From NCBI RefSeq assembly GCF_013410565.1, contig NZ_JACCFO010000001.1, positions 2,542,001 to 2,606,000 on the forward strand: 64,000 bases of DNA, given 5' to 3'. Positions 55,271 through 64,000 of the stretch are shown one piece after another. Each line of letters begins with the position of its first letter. The first letter of the stretch is position 1. Source of the DNA: Streptomonospora nanhaiensis (GTDB lineage Bacteria; Actinomycetota; Actinomycetes; Streptosporangiales; Streptosporangiaceae). The notes under the pieces were generated by a model that searched no databases, was not told the origin of the DNA, and saw nothing but the letters and a program-made list of their open reading frames with translations. Both the position numbers and the translations under genes were made by a program.

Positions 55271-55825
55271 ATGAGCAAGCGCCCCATCGTCTACTTCGGC
55301 GACCCCGTTCTGGTGACCCCCACTGCCCCCATCACCTCGTTCGGCCGCCACACCGAGGCGCTCATCCGCGACCTCCTCGACACCGTCGACGACCCCGGCC
55401 ACGCCGGGGTCGCGGCCAACCAGATCGGGGTGGGGCTGCGGGCGTTCAGCTACAACGTCGAGGGCCGGATCGGCTACGTCATCAACCCCGAGATCGTCGA
55501 ACTCTCCGACGACGTCCAGGACGGCGACGAAGGCTGCCTGTCAGTGCCCGACCTCGGATTCCCCACCCGGCGGGCGCTGCGCGCCACCGTCACCGGGGTC
55601 GACCTCCGCAACGAGCCGGTCACCGTGAGCGGCGAGGGCCTGATGGCCCGCTGCCTGCAGCACGAGGTCGACCACCTCGACGGCATGCTGTACCTGGACC
55701 GCCTCGACCGCGACACCCGCCGCACCGCCATGCGCGCCGTCCGCCAGGCACCGTGGTTCCTCAACCGCGGCACCGCGCCGCCCGCCGCCCAGCGCCTGCC
55801 CAGCGGGTTCGGCGGCGGCTCCTGA
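55271..55825 (+). CDS. def: Peptide deformylase
   Basis: A 184-residue metalloenzyme removing the formyl group from nascent peptides. The three motifs are present: A-G-V-A-A-N-Q (motif 1), E-G-C-L-S-V-P (motif 2, metal Cys) and Q-H-E-V-D-H-L-D-G (motif 3, HExxH). ATG at 55271 lies seven bases after TAGGCT (55258-55263), consistent with a leaderless message. It complements the methionine aminopeptidase elsewhere in the window. Actinobacteria often have several deformylases, so this may not be the essential copy, as it is not near fmt. Confidence 0.93.
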   Translation: MSKRPIVYFGDPVLVTPTAPITSFGRHTEALIRDLLDTVDDPGHAGVAANQIGVGLRAFSYNVEGRIGYVINPEIVELSDDVQDGDEGCLSVPDLGFPTRRALRATVTGVDLRNEPVTVSGEGLMARCLQHEVDHLDGMLYLDRLDRDTRRTAMRAVRQAPWFLNRGTAPPAAQRLPSGFGGGS

Positions 55826-56030
55826 GAACCCGGGGCCCGGTTACCGGGGGCTTGCGCCGGGGCGCGCCCGCGCCGCCGCGCGCGGCCGGACCCGGCCCGT
55901 CACCGCGCGCGGCTGGCGAGGTCACGGTCGGATCTCGTATCGTCTGCTCCAGCACCGCGCGGACCGCGCGCACCCCGCGCCCCACGTGTCGCCCCTCCGA
56001 CCGGTCCGCCCCCGACACCAGGTGACCCTC

Positions 56031-56999
56031 ATGCACACTTCAGCACCCGCACGATCGCGCCGGCGCGCGGTCCTGCTGCCCGCGCTGGCCATCGGCGCCG
56101 CCCTGCTGCTGCCCGCCACCTCCTACGCCGACCCCCAGGACGACGAGCCCGACATCGACGAGCTCACCGCCCGGGCCGAGGCGCTGGAGGAGGAGTACGA
56201 CACCGAGCTGATCACCTACCACGACGCCAAGGACGACGTCGAGGAGGCGCGGCGCCGCCTCAAGGAGGTCGAGGACGAACTCGCCCTCAACCGCGAGGAG
56301 GTCGCCGTGCTGGCGGCCGGCCAGTACATGGGGTCCGGCCTCGACCCCGGCATCGAGGTCGCGCTCAGCAGCGACCCCCAGGACATGCTCGACGACGCCG
56401 CCATGGCCAACCGCGTCACCGTCAGCCACGGCGAGCGCGTGGCCTCGCTCAGCGACCTCCGCGCCGAGCGCGAGGAGGCCGCCGAGAAGGCCGACGCCAA
56501 GCTGGAGGAGGCCGAGGAGCTGGTCGAGGACCTGGAGTCCCAGCGCGAGGAGGTCCTGGCCAAGATCGAGCGCTACGAGGAGGAGCAGGTCCCCGAGACC
56601 CCCGGCACGGGCTCGGTGCCCGAGAGCGCCATCGGTCCCGGCTGGGACGGCGCCACCCCGCGCATGGCCGCCATCCGCGACGACATCGTCAGCAACTTCG
56701 GCGCCCCCTACCCGGTGGGCTGCCTGCGCCCCGGCGACCCCGGCGAGCACGGCTCGGGCCGCGCCTGCGACTTCATGATGAGCGCGGGCGGCGCCGCGCC
56801 CTCCGAGGCCAACCGGCAGCTGGGCCAGCAGATCGCCGAGTACGCCCAGGCCAACGCCGACCGCCTCGGCGTGATGTACATCATCTGGGAGCAGCGCATC
56901 TGGCACTCGGCCAACCCCGGGGCCGGCTGGGAGATGATGAACGACCGCGGCAGCATCACCGCCAACCACTACGACCACGTGCACATCTCGTCCTACTGA
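56031..56999 (+). CDS. Secreted coiled-coil protein with C-terminal peptidase-like domain
   Basis: A 322-residue exported protein. Signal peptide of about 32 residues (R-S-R-R-R then A-L-A-I-G-A-A-L-L-L-P-A-T-S-Y-A). A long Glu/Arg-rich coiled coil follows (about 40-185), resembling the hinge of RipA/NlpC-associated peptidoglycan hydrolases. The C-terminal domain (about 205-322) has G-C-L-R-P-G-D-P, R-A-C-D-F-M-M-S and the final N-H-Y-D-H-V-H-I-S, an ARB_07466-like/M15-type pattern with possible zinc ligands. A cell-wall-related role is likely; the enzyme activity is not proven. Confidence 0.8.
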   Translation: MHTSAPARSRRRAVLLPALAIGAALLLPATSYADPQDDEPDIDELTARAEALEEEYDTELITYHDAKDDVEEARRRLKEVEDELALNREEVAVLAAGQYMGSGLDPGIEVALSSDPQDMLDDAAMANRVTVSHGERVASLSDLRAEREEAAEKADAKLEEAEELVEDLESQREEVLAKIERYEEEQVPETPGTGSVPESAIGPGWDGATPRMAAIRDDIVSNFGAPYPVGCLRPGDPGEHGSGRACDFMMSAGGAAPSEANRQLGQQIAEYAQANADRLGVMYIIWEQRIWHSANPGAGWEMMNDRGSITANHYDHVHISSY

Positions 57000-57123
57000 G
57001 TCGGCGGTTGCGGGCGCCCGCGGCGGGGCCCGGGGGTGCCCGCCCCCGGACCGGACGTGGTGCGCGCCCGCCCGCGGGTGGTCGTGCCTCCCGCCCTGCC
57101 CCCGGCCGCGGCCGTCGGGCACG

Positions 57124-57927
57124 ATGGTGGTCATGACCGATGCGCTGCACCGCCCCGCGCCGCAGTCCGAGCCCGAGCGGCGGCGGCTGACCACCTCCGA
57201 CGGCGTCGACCTCGACACCGCGCTGCTGCGCGGCGGGTCGGCGGGCACCACCGCCGTGGTGCTGGCCAACGGGTTCACCGGCACCTGGCGCAGCCCCGGG
57301 ACGCGGCGGGTCGCCCGGCACCTGCTGCCCCTCGCCGACGTCATGACCTTCGACTTCCGCGGCCACCACGAGTCCGGCGGGCTGTGCACGGTGGGCAACC
57401 TGGAGGTCCACGACGTCGAGGCCGTGGTGGCCCACCTGCGCGAACGCGGCTACACCCGCGTGGCCACCGTGGGGTTCTCCATGGGCGCGGCCGTGGTGGT
57501 GCGCCACGCCGCCCTGTTCGGGGGTGTGAGCGCGGTCGTCGCGGTCAGCGGCCCGAGCATGTGGTACTACCGGGGAAGCCGCCGGATGAGACTGCTGCAC
57601 TTCGGCGTGGAGCGCCCCCTGGGCCGCTGGTTCCTGCGGGTGGCGCGCAAGGTGCGCGTCATCGACACCGACTGGGACCCGGTACCGCCCGACCCCACCG
57701 AACTCGCGCCGCGGGTGGCCCCGGCACCGCTGCTGGTGGTCCACGGCGACGCCGACGCCTACTTCCCGGTCGAGCACGCCCACCGTCTGCACGGGGCCGC
57801 CCGCGAGCCCAAGGAGCTGTGGATCGAGCCGGGCATGGGCCACGCCGAGCGCGCCATGACCCCCGAGCGGGCCCGGCGGGTCGCCCGGTGGCTCCAGCCC
57901 CACCTGGCGCCCGACCCCGCCTCCTGA
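57124..57927 (+). CDS. Alpha/beta hydrolase
   Basis: A 267-residue hydrolase with nucleophile elbow V-G-F-S-M-G (about 119-124), acid in V-V-H-G-D-A-D-A near 205, and catalytic H in G-M-G-H-A-E near 240. The D-F-R-G-H-H-E-S segment near 80 is typical of the fold. Substrate unknown. ATG at 57124; ATG at 57133 is an alternative. It precedes an MFS transporter by about 35 bp in the same direction, suggesting a small operon. Confidence 0.88.
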   Translation: MVVMTDALHRPAPQSEPERRRLTTSDGVDLDTALLRGGSAGTTAVVLANGFTGTWRSPGTRRVARHLLPLADVMTFDFRGHHESGGLCTVGNLEVHDVEAVVAHLRERGYTRVATVGFSMGAAVVVRHAALFGGVSAVVAVSGPSMWYYRGSRRMRLLHFGVERPLGRWFLRVARKVRVIDTDWDPVPPDPTELAPRVAPAPLLVVHGDADAYFPVEHAHRLHGAAREPKELWIEPGMGHAERAMTPERARRVARWLQPHLAPDPAS

Positions 57928-57961
57928 CCTCCCCCTCCCCCGTTTCGACCGGAAAGACACG

Positions 57962-59221
57962 ATGCCGCAGACCTCCGATGTCCGGATGACCCCAGCCGAG
58001 CGGCCCGACCTGCCGCACCAGGGCCTGCGCGGGTGGGGCTTCCGGCTGCTCGTACTGGCCAGCGTGCTCAGCTTCTCCGGCTACGTCCTGCTGCTTCCGG
58101 TGGTGCCGCTGTGGGCGGCGCGCGGGGGCGCCGGCGAGCTGGGCGCGGGCGCGACCACCGCGGTGTTCATGGGGACCACCGTGCTCACCCAGCTGGCGAT
58201 GCCCTGGCTGCTGGACCACGGCGGGTACCGCTGGACGTTCGCGGTGGGCGCGCTGCTGCTGGGCGCGCCCGCGCCGCTGCTGGCGGCGGCGACCGACCTG
58301 GGGCCGCTGCTGGCCGTCTCGGCGCTGCGCGGCGTGGGGTTCGGCATGGTGACCGTGGTGGGCTCGGCGCTGGCGGCGCGGCTGGTGCCGCCCGAGCAGA
58401 TCGGCCGCGCCGCCGGCTACTACGGCATGGCCGTGGGGCTGCCGCACGTGCTGCTGCTGTCAGGCGGGGTGTGGGCGGCGCTCAACCTCGGGTTCGAGGC
58501 GGTGTTCTGGGCGGCCGGCGCCGCGCCGGTGGCCGGCGCGCTCGCCGCCGCGGGCATCTGGCTGCTGGCGGGGTCGGGGGCCGCCGGCGCGGCCGGGCCT
58601 CCCGCCGGCCCGGCCGCCGCCCCGGCGGGGCGCGGCCCGCGGACCTACGCCCGCCTGGCCGCGCCCCTGCTGCTGATGCTGGTGTGCGCGCTGTCCTCCA
58701 GCGCCGTGGTGACGTTCCTGGCGATCCCGCTGGAGGAGGCCGCCGCGGTCGTGTTCGCCGCCCTCCTGGCCTACGGGCTGCTGTCGGTGGCGGGCCGGTG
58801 GGCGGCGGGCGCGCTGAGCGACCGCCGGCGCCGCATCGTGGTGCTGGTGCCCGCCACGGTCGCGGCGGCGGTCGGCATGGGTCTGGCCGCGGCGGCGCTG
58901 TGGCCGGTGGAACCCGGCTGGACGGGGCCGGGCGCGCTGGGCGCGGCGGCGGCCGTGGCGGGCGCGGCGCTGTTCGGCGCGGGCTTCGGCGCGGTGCAGA
59001 ACGACACCCTGGTGGTGATGTTCCGCCGGGCCGGTCCGCGCGGCTACGGCACCGCCAGCGCGGTGTGGAACATCGGCTACGACGGCGGCGCCGGGCTGGG
59101 CGCGGTCGTGGTGGGCCTGGCGGTGCAGGCGGCCGGCTACGGCCCGGCGTTCGCGCTCACCGCCACGGCCGTGGCGCTGTGCCTGCCGGTGGCGGCGGTG
59201 CTGGTGCGCCGACCGCACTAG
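57962..59221 (+). CDS. MFS transporter, probable exporter
   Basis: A 419-residue protein with about 12 hydrophobic segments. The N-half has V-V-P-L-W-A-A-R-G-G-A and T-V-L-T-Q-L-A-M-P-W-L-L-D-H-G-G-Y-R, where the canonical D-R-x-G-R loop is reduced. The C-half has A-L-S-D-R-R-R-R. It resembles YfcJ/arabinose-efflux-like MFS members. It is placed after an alpha/beta hydrolase and may be co-transcribed. The Pro/Ala-rich cytoplasmic loop between halves is long. Substrate unknown. Confidence 0.86.
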   Translation: MPQTSDVRMTPAERPDLPHQGLRGWGFRLLVLASVLSFSGYVLLLPVVPLWAARGGAGELGAGATTAVFMGTTVLTQLAMPWLLDHGGYRWTFAVGALLLGAPAPLLAAATDLGPLLAVSALRGVGFGMVTVVGSALAARLVPPEQIGRAAGYYGMAVGLPHVLLLSGGVWAALNLGFEAVFWAAGAAPVAGALAAAGIWLLAGSGAAGAAGPPAGPAAAPAGRGPRTYARLAAPLLLMLVCALSSSAVVTFLAIPLEEAAAVVFAALLAYGLLSVAGRWAAGALSDRRRRIVVLVPATVAAAVGMGLAAAALWPVEPGWTGPGALGAAAAVAGAALFGAGFGAVQNDTLVVMFRRAGPRGYGTASAVWNIGYDGGAGLGAVVVGLAVQAAGYGPAFALTATAVALCLPVAAVLVRRPH

Positions 59222-59273
59222 GCGGTGCGCGCGGCCGGGTGGGCCGCCCGTGTGCCGGGTGCGTGCCCGGCCG

Positions 59274-60056
59274 CTACAGCGCTCGGGCGCGGTGGCGGCG
59301 TCCGCTGCCGCTGAGCAGCAGCGAGCGCAGGTCGACCAGGATGTGCAGGAGCACGGGCAGCAGGATGCTGCCGGTGCCCAGGAACAGCACCATGAACAGC
59401 GCCCCGAGCAGGCCCGGGCCCACCAGGCCCCACCAGCCCTGGTAGACGTGGGCCACGGCGAACAGCACGCACGAGGCGATCGCGGCCAGCCACACCGGCA
59501 GCCCCAGCGCGGTGCCGAAGGCCACGAGGAAGGCCCGGTAGAGCAGTTCCTCGGACACCCCGGCGGTGACGGCCAGCGCGCCCGCCCAGCGGCGCTCGGC
59601 GCGCGTGCGCGGGCTGAGCACGGCCAGGACCTGCCCGGGGTCGGGCGGCGGCGGCAGCGGCGGGGCGCCGGGCGCGCCGCCCCGGTGCGACCGCGACCGC
59701 CCGCGGTCGCGGGTGATCAGCCACACCACCAGCATCGCCAGGCAGAACCCCAGCGCGGCCGCCACCAGCGGCCCCCACGCGCGGGGAAGGGCCAGCCCCA
59801 GGTGGACCGGCGCGACGTCGGCCGCCAGGAGCACCGAGACCGCGATGAGCGCGGTCCAGGCCGCCTGGGCGCCGATGGTGAGCTGGTAGAAGCGGATGAG
59901 GGCGCGGGGGTCGGAGTCGCGGCGGCGGCGCAGCCAGGCGAAGGCCAGGCGGCCCAGGAGCGGCTCGCCCACCGCGGCGTAGACCACGAGCACGACCGCC
60001 GGGACCATGGCGGCCGCGCCGAACTCAGGGATGTTCTCCGACCACAGCACGGCCAC
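59274..60056 (-). CDS. CPBP-family intramembrane metalloprotease
   Basis: A 260-residue membrane protein with about seven helices and the CPBP (CaaX protease/bacteriocin-processing) motifs: S-E-E-L-L-Y-R (E-E-x-x-x-R) near 167, and later F-A-V-A-H-V-Y-Q-G and L-H-I-L-V-D-L-R, which carry the zinc-binding histidines. A Pro-rich cytoplasmic loop (about 128-148) interrupts it. Members process peptides or anchor proteins; the substrate is unknown. GTG/ATG choice: ATG at 60056 gives M-A-V-L-W-S. Confidence 0.85.
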   Translation of the reverse strand: MAVLWSENIPEFGAAAMVPAVVLVVYAAVGEPLLGRLAFAWLRRRRDSDPRALIRFYQLTIGAQAAWTALIAVSVLLAADVAPVHLGLALPRAWGPLVAAALGFCLAMLVVWLITRDRGRSRSHRGGAPGAPPLPPPPDPGQVLAVLSPRTRAERRWAGALAVTAGVSEELLYRAFLVAFGTALGLPVWLAAIASCVLFAVAHVYQGWWGLVGPGLLGALFMVLFLGTGSILLPVLLHILVDLRSLLLSGSGRRHRARAL

Positions 60057-60388
60057 ACCCTAAGAGATCCGGACGCCCTCTCCGCACATTCGGGACGGTC
60101 CGCCGGTGACCGCGCATCGCGCGCAAGCCGCGCCCTTGCCCGCGGACACCGCGTTGCGCGCGCGTGCGGCACCGCGGACCTGCGCGACCACCCCGGCGTG
60201 TCGGCACATGTCCCCCTTGTGATATCGGCCGCAACGGGCGACCGTAGAAAGTGTTCCGCGTCACAACGGCGCGGAGCGTCGGCGTCCGTCCGCGCGGCGG
60301 GCCCGCCCGGCGCGCGAGCCGCCCGGACGGCACCGCCCCGCGGTCCCGGGCCGCGCGCGGCCCGGCCGAACATGGAAGGTGGCAGAGC
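60057..60388. other. Divergent promoter region, no gene
   Basis: 332 bp between the CPBP gene and the EF-G2-like gene. A TTGTGA (60217) and a TAGAAA (60245) are visible but 22 bases apart, too far for a standard promoter. No gene or strong repeat is seen. Confidence 0.4.
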
Positions 60389-62548
60389 ATGGCGGACAGA
60401 TCCCATCCGGCGACCGCCGGCAGGGCTCCCAGGGCCGACCACCCGGCGATGATCCGCAACGTGGTGCTGGTCGGCCCCTCCGGCGCGGGAAAGACCACCC
60501 TGGTCGAGGCCCTTCTGCACGCCTCGGGCACCACGGCCCGCATGGGGCGCGTCGAGGAGGGCACCACCGTCAGCGACCACGACGACGTCGAGGTCCGCCA
60601 GAAGCGCTCGGTGAACCTGGCCGTCGCACCGGTGCGGGTGGGCGACGTCAAGGTCAACCTGCTCGACACCCCCGGCTACGCCGACTTCGTCGGCGACCTG
60701 CGCGCCGGGCTGCGCGCCGCCGACGCCGCGCTGTTCGTGGTCTCGGCGGTCGACGGGATCGACGGCCGCACCCGGCTGCTGTGGCAGGAGTGCGCGGCGA
60801 TCGGGATTCCGCGCGCGGTGGCCGTGACCAAGATCGACCACCACCGCGCCGACTTCGACGGCGTGGTGGAGCAGTGCCGCGCCGCCTTCGGCGACGGCGT
60901 CCTGCCCGCCTACTTCCCGGTGTTCACCGGCGACGGCGACGGCCGCACCGTGGCGGGGCTGATGGGCCTGATCTCCCGCCGCTACCACGACTACACCGGC
61001 CCCGAGCGGACCGATGCGGCGCCGCCCGAGGGCGTCCTGGAGCGCGCGGCCCCGCTGCGCGAGGCGCTCATCGAGGGGGTGATCGAGGAGAGCGAGGACG
61101 AGACCCTCATGGACCGCTACATGGAGGGCGCCGAACTCGACCCCGCGATGCTGATCGCCGACCTGGAGGCCGCCGTCGCGCGCGGCGGGTTCCACCCGGT
61201 GCTCGCGGTGTCGGCGACGCGCGGGGTGGGGGTGCCCGAACTGCTGGAGGAGCTGCCGCGCGCCACGCCCTCGCCCGCCGAGCGGCCGCTGCCCGAGGTC
61301 ACCACCGTCAACGACCGGCCCGTGGGCCGCGAGCCGGCCTGCGACCCCGACGGCCCGCTGCTGGCCGAGGTCGTCAAGACCGTCAGCGACCCCTACGTCG
61401 GCCGGATCAGCCTGGTGCGCGTGTTCAGCGGCACCCTGCGCCCCGACACCGTGGTGCACGTGTGCGGGCACGGCCTGGCCGAGCGCGGGCACGCCGACCA
61501 CGACGTGGACGAGCGCGTCGGCGCGCTGCTGGCCCCGCTGGGCAGGCACGGCGAGCCGGTGGGCGAGGCCGTCGCCGGCGACGTGTGCGCGGTGGCCAAG
61601 CTGACCCGCGCCGAGACCGGCGACACGCTCTCCGACCGGGAGCGCCCGCTGCGCATGCCGCCGTGGACGTTCCCCGACCCGCTGCTGCCGGTGGCGCTGC
61701 GCGCCGCCGCCCGCTCCGACGAGGACAAGCTGGCCCAGGCCGTGGCGCGGCTGGCCGCCGAGGACGTCACGCTGCGGGTCGAGGTCAACCCCGAGACCCA
61801 CCAGCTGGTGCTGTGGTGCATGGGCGAGGCCCATCTCGACGTCGCCCTGCACCGGCTGGGCACCCGCTACGGGGTGGAGGTCGAGACCGAGGACGTGCGG
61901 GTGCCCCTGCGCGAGACGTTCGCGGCGCCCGCCGAGGGCATGGGCCGCAACGTCAAGCAGAGCGGCGGCCACGGCGAGTACGGCGTCTGCCGCATCCAGG
62001 TGGAGCCGCTGCCCTCGGGCTCGGGCCTGGAGTTCGTGGACCGGATCGTCGGCGGCGTGGTGCCCCGCCAGTTCATCCCGTCGGTCGAGAAGGGCGTCCG
62101 CGCGCAGATGGAGAGCGGCGTGCGCACGGGCTACCCGCTGGTGGACATCCGGGTGACCCTCTACGACGGCAAGGCCCACTCTGTGGACTCCTCCGACATG
62201 GCCTTCCAGAAGGCGGGCCGGCTGGCGCTCAAGGACGCCGCCGACAACTGCCGGATCGCGATGCTGGAGCCGGTGGACGAGCTGAGCGTGATCGTGGACG
62301 AGGAGTACATGGGCGCGGTCATGAGCGACCTGTCGGCGCGGCGCGGCCGGGTGGTGGCCACCGAGATGGCCGGCGACGGCCGCACCCTGATCCGCGCGGA
62401 GGTCCCGCAGCTGGAGATCACCCGCTACGCGATCGACCTGCGCTCCCTGGCCCACGGCACGGGCACCTTCAGCCGCTCCTACCTGCGGCACGAGCCGCTG
62501 CCCGCCCACCTGGCCGAGCGCCACGGCGCGGTGCTGTCGGACGCCTGA
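60389..62548 (+). CDS. EF-G2-like translation-factor GTPase
   Basis: A 719-residue elongation-factor-G-like GTPase. G1 V-G-P-S-G-A-G-K-T (about 28-36), G3 D-T-P-G-Y-A-D-F near 92, and G4 as T-K-I-D near 150 instead of N-K-x-D. Domains II-V of EF-G follow (V-K-T-V-S-D-P-Y-V-G-R, G-E-A-H-L-D-V, G-H-G-E-Y-G-V, D-I-R-V-T-L-Y-D-G). This is the actinobacterial EF-G paralogue (EF-G2/FusA2 type), not the essential translocase in the str operon. Its function in those organisms is unclear. ATG at 60389 follows GGAAGGTGGCAG. Confidence 0.92.
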   Translation: MADRSHPATAGRAPRADHPAMIRNVVLVGPSGAGKTTLVEALLHASGTTARMGRVEEGTTVSDHDDVEVRQKRSVNLAVAPVRVGDVKVNLLDTPGYADFVGDLRAGLRAADAALFVVSAVDGIDGRTRLLWQECAAIGIPRAVAVTKIDHHRADFDGVVEQCRAAFGDGVLPAYFPVFTGDGDGRTVAGLMGLISRRYHDYTGPERTDAAPPEGVLERAAPLREALIEGVIEESEDETLMDRYMEGAELDPAMLIADLEAAVARGGFHPVLAVSATRGVGVPELLEELPRATPSPAERPLPEVTTVNDRPVGREPACDPDGPLLAEVVKTVSDPYVGRISLVRVFSGTLRPDTVVHVCGHGLAERGHADHDVDERVGALLAPLGRHGEPVGEAVAGDVCAVAKLTRAETGDTLSDRERPLRMPPWTFPDPLLPVALRAAARSDEDKLAQAVARLAAEDVTLRVEVNPETHQLVLWCMGEAHLDVALHRLGTRYGVEVETEDVRVPLRETFAAPAEGMGRNVKQSGGHGEYGVCRIQVEPLPSGSGLEFVDRIVGGVVPRQFIPSVEKGVRAQMESGVRTGYPLVDIRVTLYDGKAHSVDSSDMAFQKAGRLALKDAADNCRIAMLEPVDELSVIVDEEYMGAVMSDLSARRGRVVATEMAGDGRTLIRAEVPQLEITRYAIDLRSLAHGTGTFSRSYLRHEPLPAHLAERHGAVLSDA

Positions 62549-62693
62549 GCCCGCGCACGAGACCGGGCCCGGCGGGGCGCGCGTGGGCGCCCGGCCGGGC
62601 CCGGCGGGGTCGTGTGGGAGCGAGGGCGGACGCCAGGGGCGCTCCGCCGGGTCCCGCGGGGGCACGCGGGGCCGTGCGACGCCTACAGGGGCC

Positions 62694-63665
62694 CTACAGG
62701 GACTTGGTGAGGTCGGGGGCGAAGTTGCTGCCGGTGAGCACGGTGCCCACGCGGGTGCCGGGGATGTCGCGGTTGGCGATGGCGGCGATCCCCACGGCCG
62801 CCGAGGGCTCCACGATGAGCCCGAGGCTGTCGCGCAGCAGGCGCAGCGCGGCGTAGATCTCGTCGTCGTCCACCAGGACCATGTCGTCCACGACGCCGCG
62901 CATCCACTCCACCGCCTCGGGCACGGCCACGCGCACCGCCAGGCCGTCGGCGGCCGTGCGCGCCTCGGCGGTGGACACCGGGCGGCCCGTGCGCCAGCTG
63001 TGCGCCATGGCGGGCGCGCCGGCCGCGCACACCCCGATCACCCTGGTGCGGCGGGAGTACTCCTTGAGCCAGCGGCCGATGCCCGAGATCAGGGCGCCGT
63101 TGCCCACCGGCACGACGACGGTGTCCAGGTGCAGCGGCGCGAGTTCGACGCCGATGGTCCCGGCGCCCTCGGCGATGTGCGGCACGGCGCCGTCCTCGAC
63201 GAAGACGCAGTCCTGGCGGCCGGCGGCGTGGGCCACCGCGTCGTCCTTGGCGGCGTCGAAGTCGGCGCCGCCGACCACCACGCGGGCGCCCAGTTCGCGC
63301 ATGCGGGCGATCTTCTGCGGGTTGGCGTCGGCGGGGACGAAGACGTGCACCGGCAGCCCGCGGTGGCGGGCGGCATAGGCCATGGCCTGCCCGAAGTTTC
63401 CCGCCGAGGCGCACACGATCGCACGGTTCTCGCCGGTGTCGCGCAGCAGGAAATCCGCGCCCCGGCCTTTGAAGGAGCGGATCGGATTGAGGGTTTCGAT
63501 TTTCAGCAGGGTCTCGCGCTCCAGCAGGCGGGAGAAGGAGTCGTCGAAGATCTGCGGGGTGTCCCGGAAGATCGGGTCGATCAGGTGGGACGCCGTTTCG
63601 ATTCGTTCCAAACGAAGGGTATCGATCGACATGTGCGCATCGTAGAAGCGCCAGGTTGCGCTCAT
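62694..63665 (-). CDS. PLP-dependent threonine dehydratase-family protein
   Basis: A 323-residue fold-type II PLP enzyme. Schiff-base lysine in I-R-S-F-K-G-R-G-A near 62, phosphate cup G-N-G-A-L-I-S-G-I-G near 180, and A-S-A-G-N-F-G-Q near 86. It resembles threonine/serine dehydratases and lacks the C-terminal regulatory ACT domains of biosynthetic IlvA, so a catabolic or other ammonia-lyase role is likely. ATG at 63665 (weak AGTAGG site) is chosen; ATG at 63632 is an alternative that keeps the whole fold. Confidence 0.87.
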   Translation of the reverse strand: MSATWRFYDAHMSIDTLRLERIETASHLIDPIFRDTPQIFDDSFSRLLERETLLKIETLNPIRSFKGRGADFLLRDTGENRAIVCASAGNFGQAMAYAARHRGLPVHVFVPADANPQKIARMRELGARVVVGGADFDAAKDDAVAHAAGRQDCVFVEDGAVPHIAEGAGTIGVELAPLHLDTVVVPVGNGALISGIGRWLKEYSRRTRVIGVCAAGAPAMAHSWRTGRPVSTAEARTAADGLAVRVAVPEAVEWMRGVVDDMVLVDDDEIYAALRLLRDSLGLIVEPSAAVGIAAIANRDIPGTRVGTVLTGSNFAPDLTKSL

Positions 63666-63819
63666 GCGACCTACTCTCGCGAATGCCGCATAAAAGCACG
63701 TCGGATTCTGGTAGGCGTCCGTTTTCGGCCATTTCGGCGCCTCTCGGCCGCACATCCGGGTGTCCCGGTTGGGGCCGGCCGATCCGCCCGTCCGAAGCGC
63801 GCGGCGCCCGCCCCCGCCT

Positions 63820-64000
63820 TCAGATCAGGCGGCCCGGACGCGACCGGTCGGTCAGCGCCTGGAACCGCCACGTGTTGACGGGGTGGCTGGAGAGCAGGTT
63901 GACCAGCATCACGAACAGGCCCTGGTCGGTGTGGGCGCGCGCGGCGATCTCGGCGAAGTCGACCTCGCGGTAGAGGTACTTTCCGGCGGCCAGGACCCGC
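63820..64000 (-). CDS. M48-type peptidase, C-terminal end (partial)
   Basis: The last 60 residues of a minus-strand gene that continues past the window. The sequence Y-L-Y-R-E-V-D-F-A-E-I-A-A-R-A, N-L-L-S-S-H-P-V-N-T-W-R-F-Q-A-L and D-R-S-R-P-G-R-L-I resembles the C-terminus of actinobacterial M48-family zinc metallopeptidases. The H-E-x-x-H site is outside the window, so the assignment is tentative. Confidence 0.5.
   Translation of the reverse strand, partial: RVLAAGKYLYREVDFAEIAARAHTDQGLFVMLVNLLSSHPVNTWRFQALTDRSRPGRLI

Overview
The window reads as one contiguous piece of chromosome from a very GC-rich actinobacterium. Nearly every codon ends in G or C, GTG starts are common, and several genes look leaderless (a TAnnnT -10 box about 7 nt before the start codon). 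F420-type proteins are present: an LLM oxidoreductase and a Ddn-like nitroreductase. SCO6745-family, DUF2267 and EF-G2-like genes also fit. A Nocardiopsaceae/Streptosporangiales-type host is my best guess, but no rRNA or other marker in the window proves it. I saw no rRNA, tRNA, CRISPR array, intact insertion sequence or prophage.

Layout. 0-1.7 kb: end of a kdp potassium-ATPase operon (kdpB 3' end, kdpC) followed by a KdpE-like regulator without its kinase. 1.7-5 kb: LysR regulator, class A beta-lactamase-like hydrolase, Tat-exported metallo-hydrolase. 5.4-8.4 kb: large DEAH-type helicase with a membrane segment. 8.6-9.3 kb: first copy of a long non-coding repeat. 9.6-20.9 kb: redox and stress genes (two quinone-reductase-like MDR enzymes, SDR, phosphoesterase, Hsp20, LLM oxidoreductase), a sulfotransferase-like protein, a monooxygenase/TetR divergent pair, and a methionine aminopeptidase/XRE divergent pair. 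20.9-27.7 kb: carbohydrate and sulfate-ester block (GH36 alpha-galactosidase, LacI, MHS transporter, sulfatase). 27.8-38.5 kb: photolyase, Ddn-hemerythrin fusion, gamma-glutamyltransferase, sodium-solute symporter with a small partner, pyrophosphatase, carboxylesterase, SCO6745-family protein.

38.6-41.6 kb is a rearranged zone. A degenerate repeat array and the second, inverted copy of the long repeat abut two broken genes. These are the C-terminal parts of a TetR regulator and of an animal-type haem peroxidase, placed head to head with both N-termini and the presumed shared promoter deleted. 41.7-46.1 kb: PP2C-like phosphatase, two membrane proteins, enoyl-CoA hydratase, a third MDR reductase. 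46.5-49.8 kb: a complete kdpD-kdpE pair, about 45 kb from the kdp structural genes. 49.9-64 kb: glycerophosphodiesterase, aminoglycoside-kinase-like and nucleotidyltransferase genes, a CbiX-like protein lacking the expected histidines, a lower-GC gene-free stretch, peptide deformylase, a secreted coiled-coil protein, hydrolase, MFS exporter, CPBP protease, EF-G2-like GTPase, a PLP enzyme and a truncated M48-type peptidase.

I did not find a clear new multi-gene system. The strongest unusual signals are the near-identical inverted repeats 30 kb apart, the double gene truncation next to one of them, the split Kdp control module, the Ddn-hemerythrin fusion, the histidine-less CbiX-like protein, and a set of well-formed operators, including a SoxR/MerR-type promoter on a quinone reductase.
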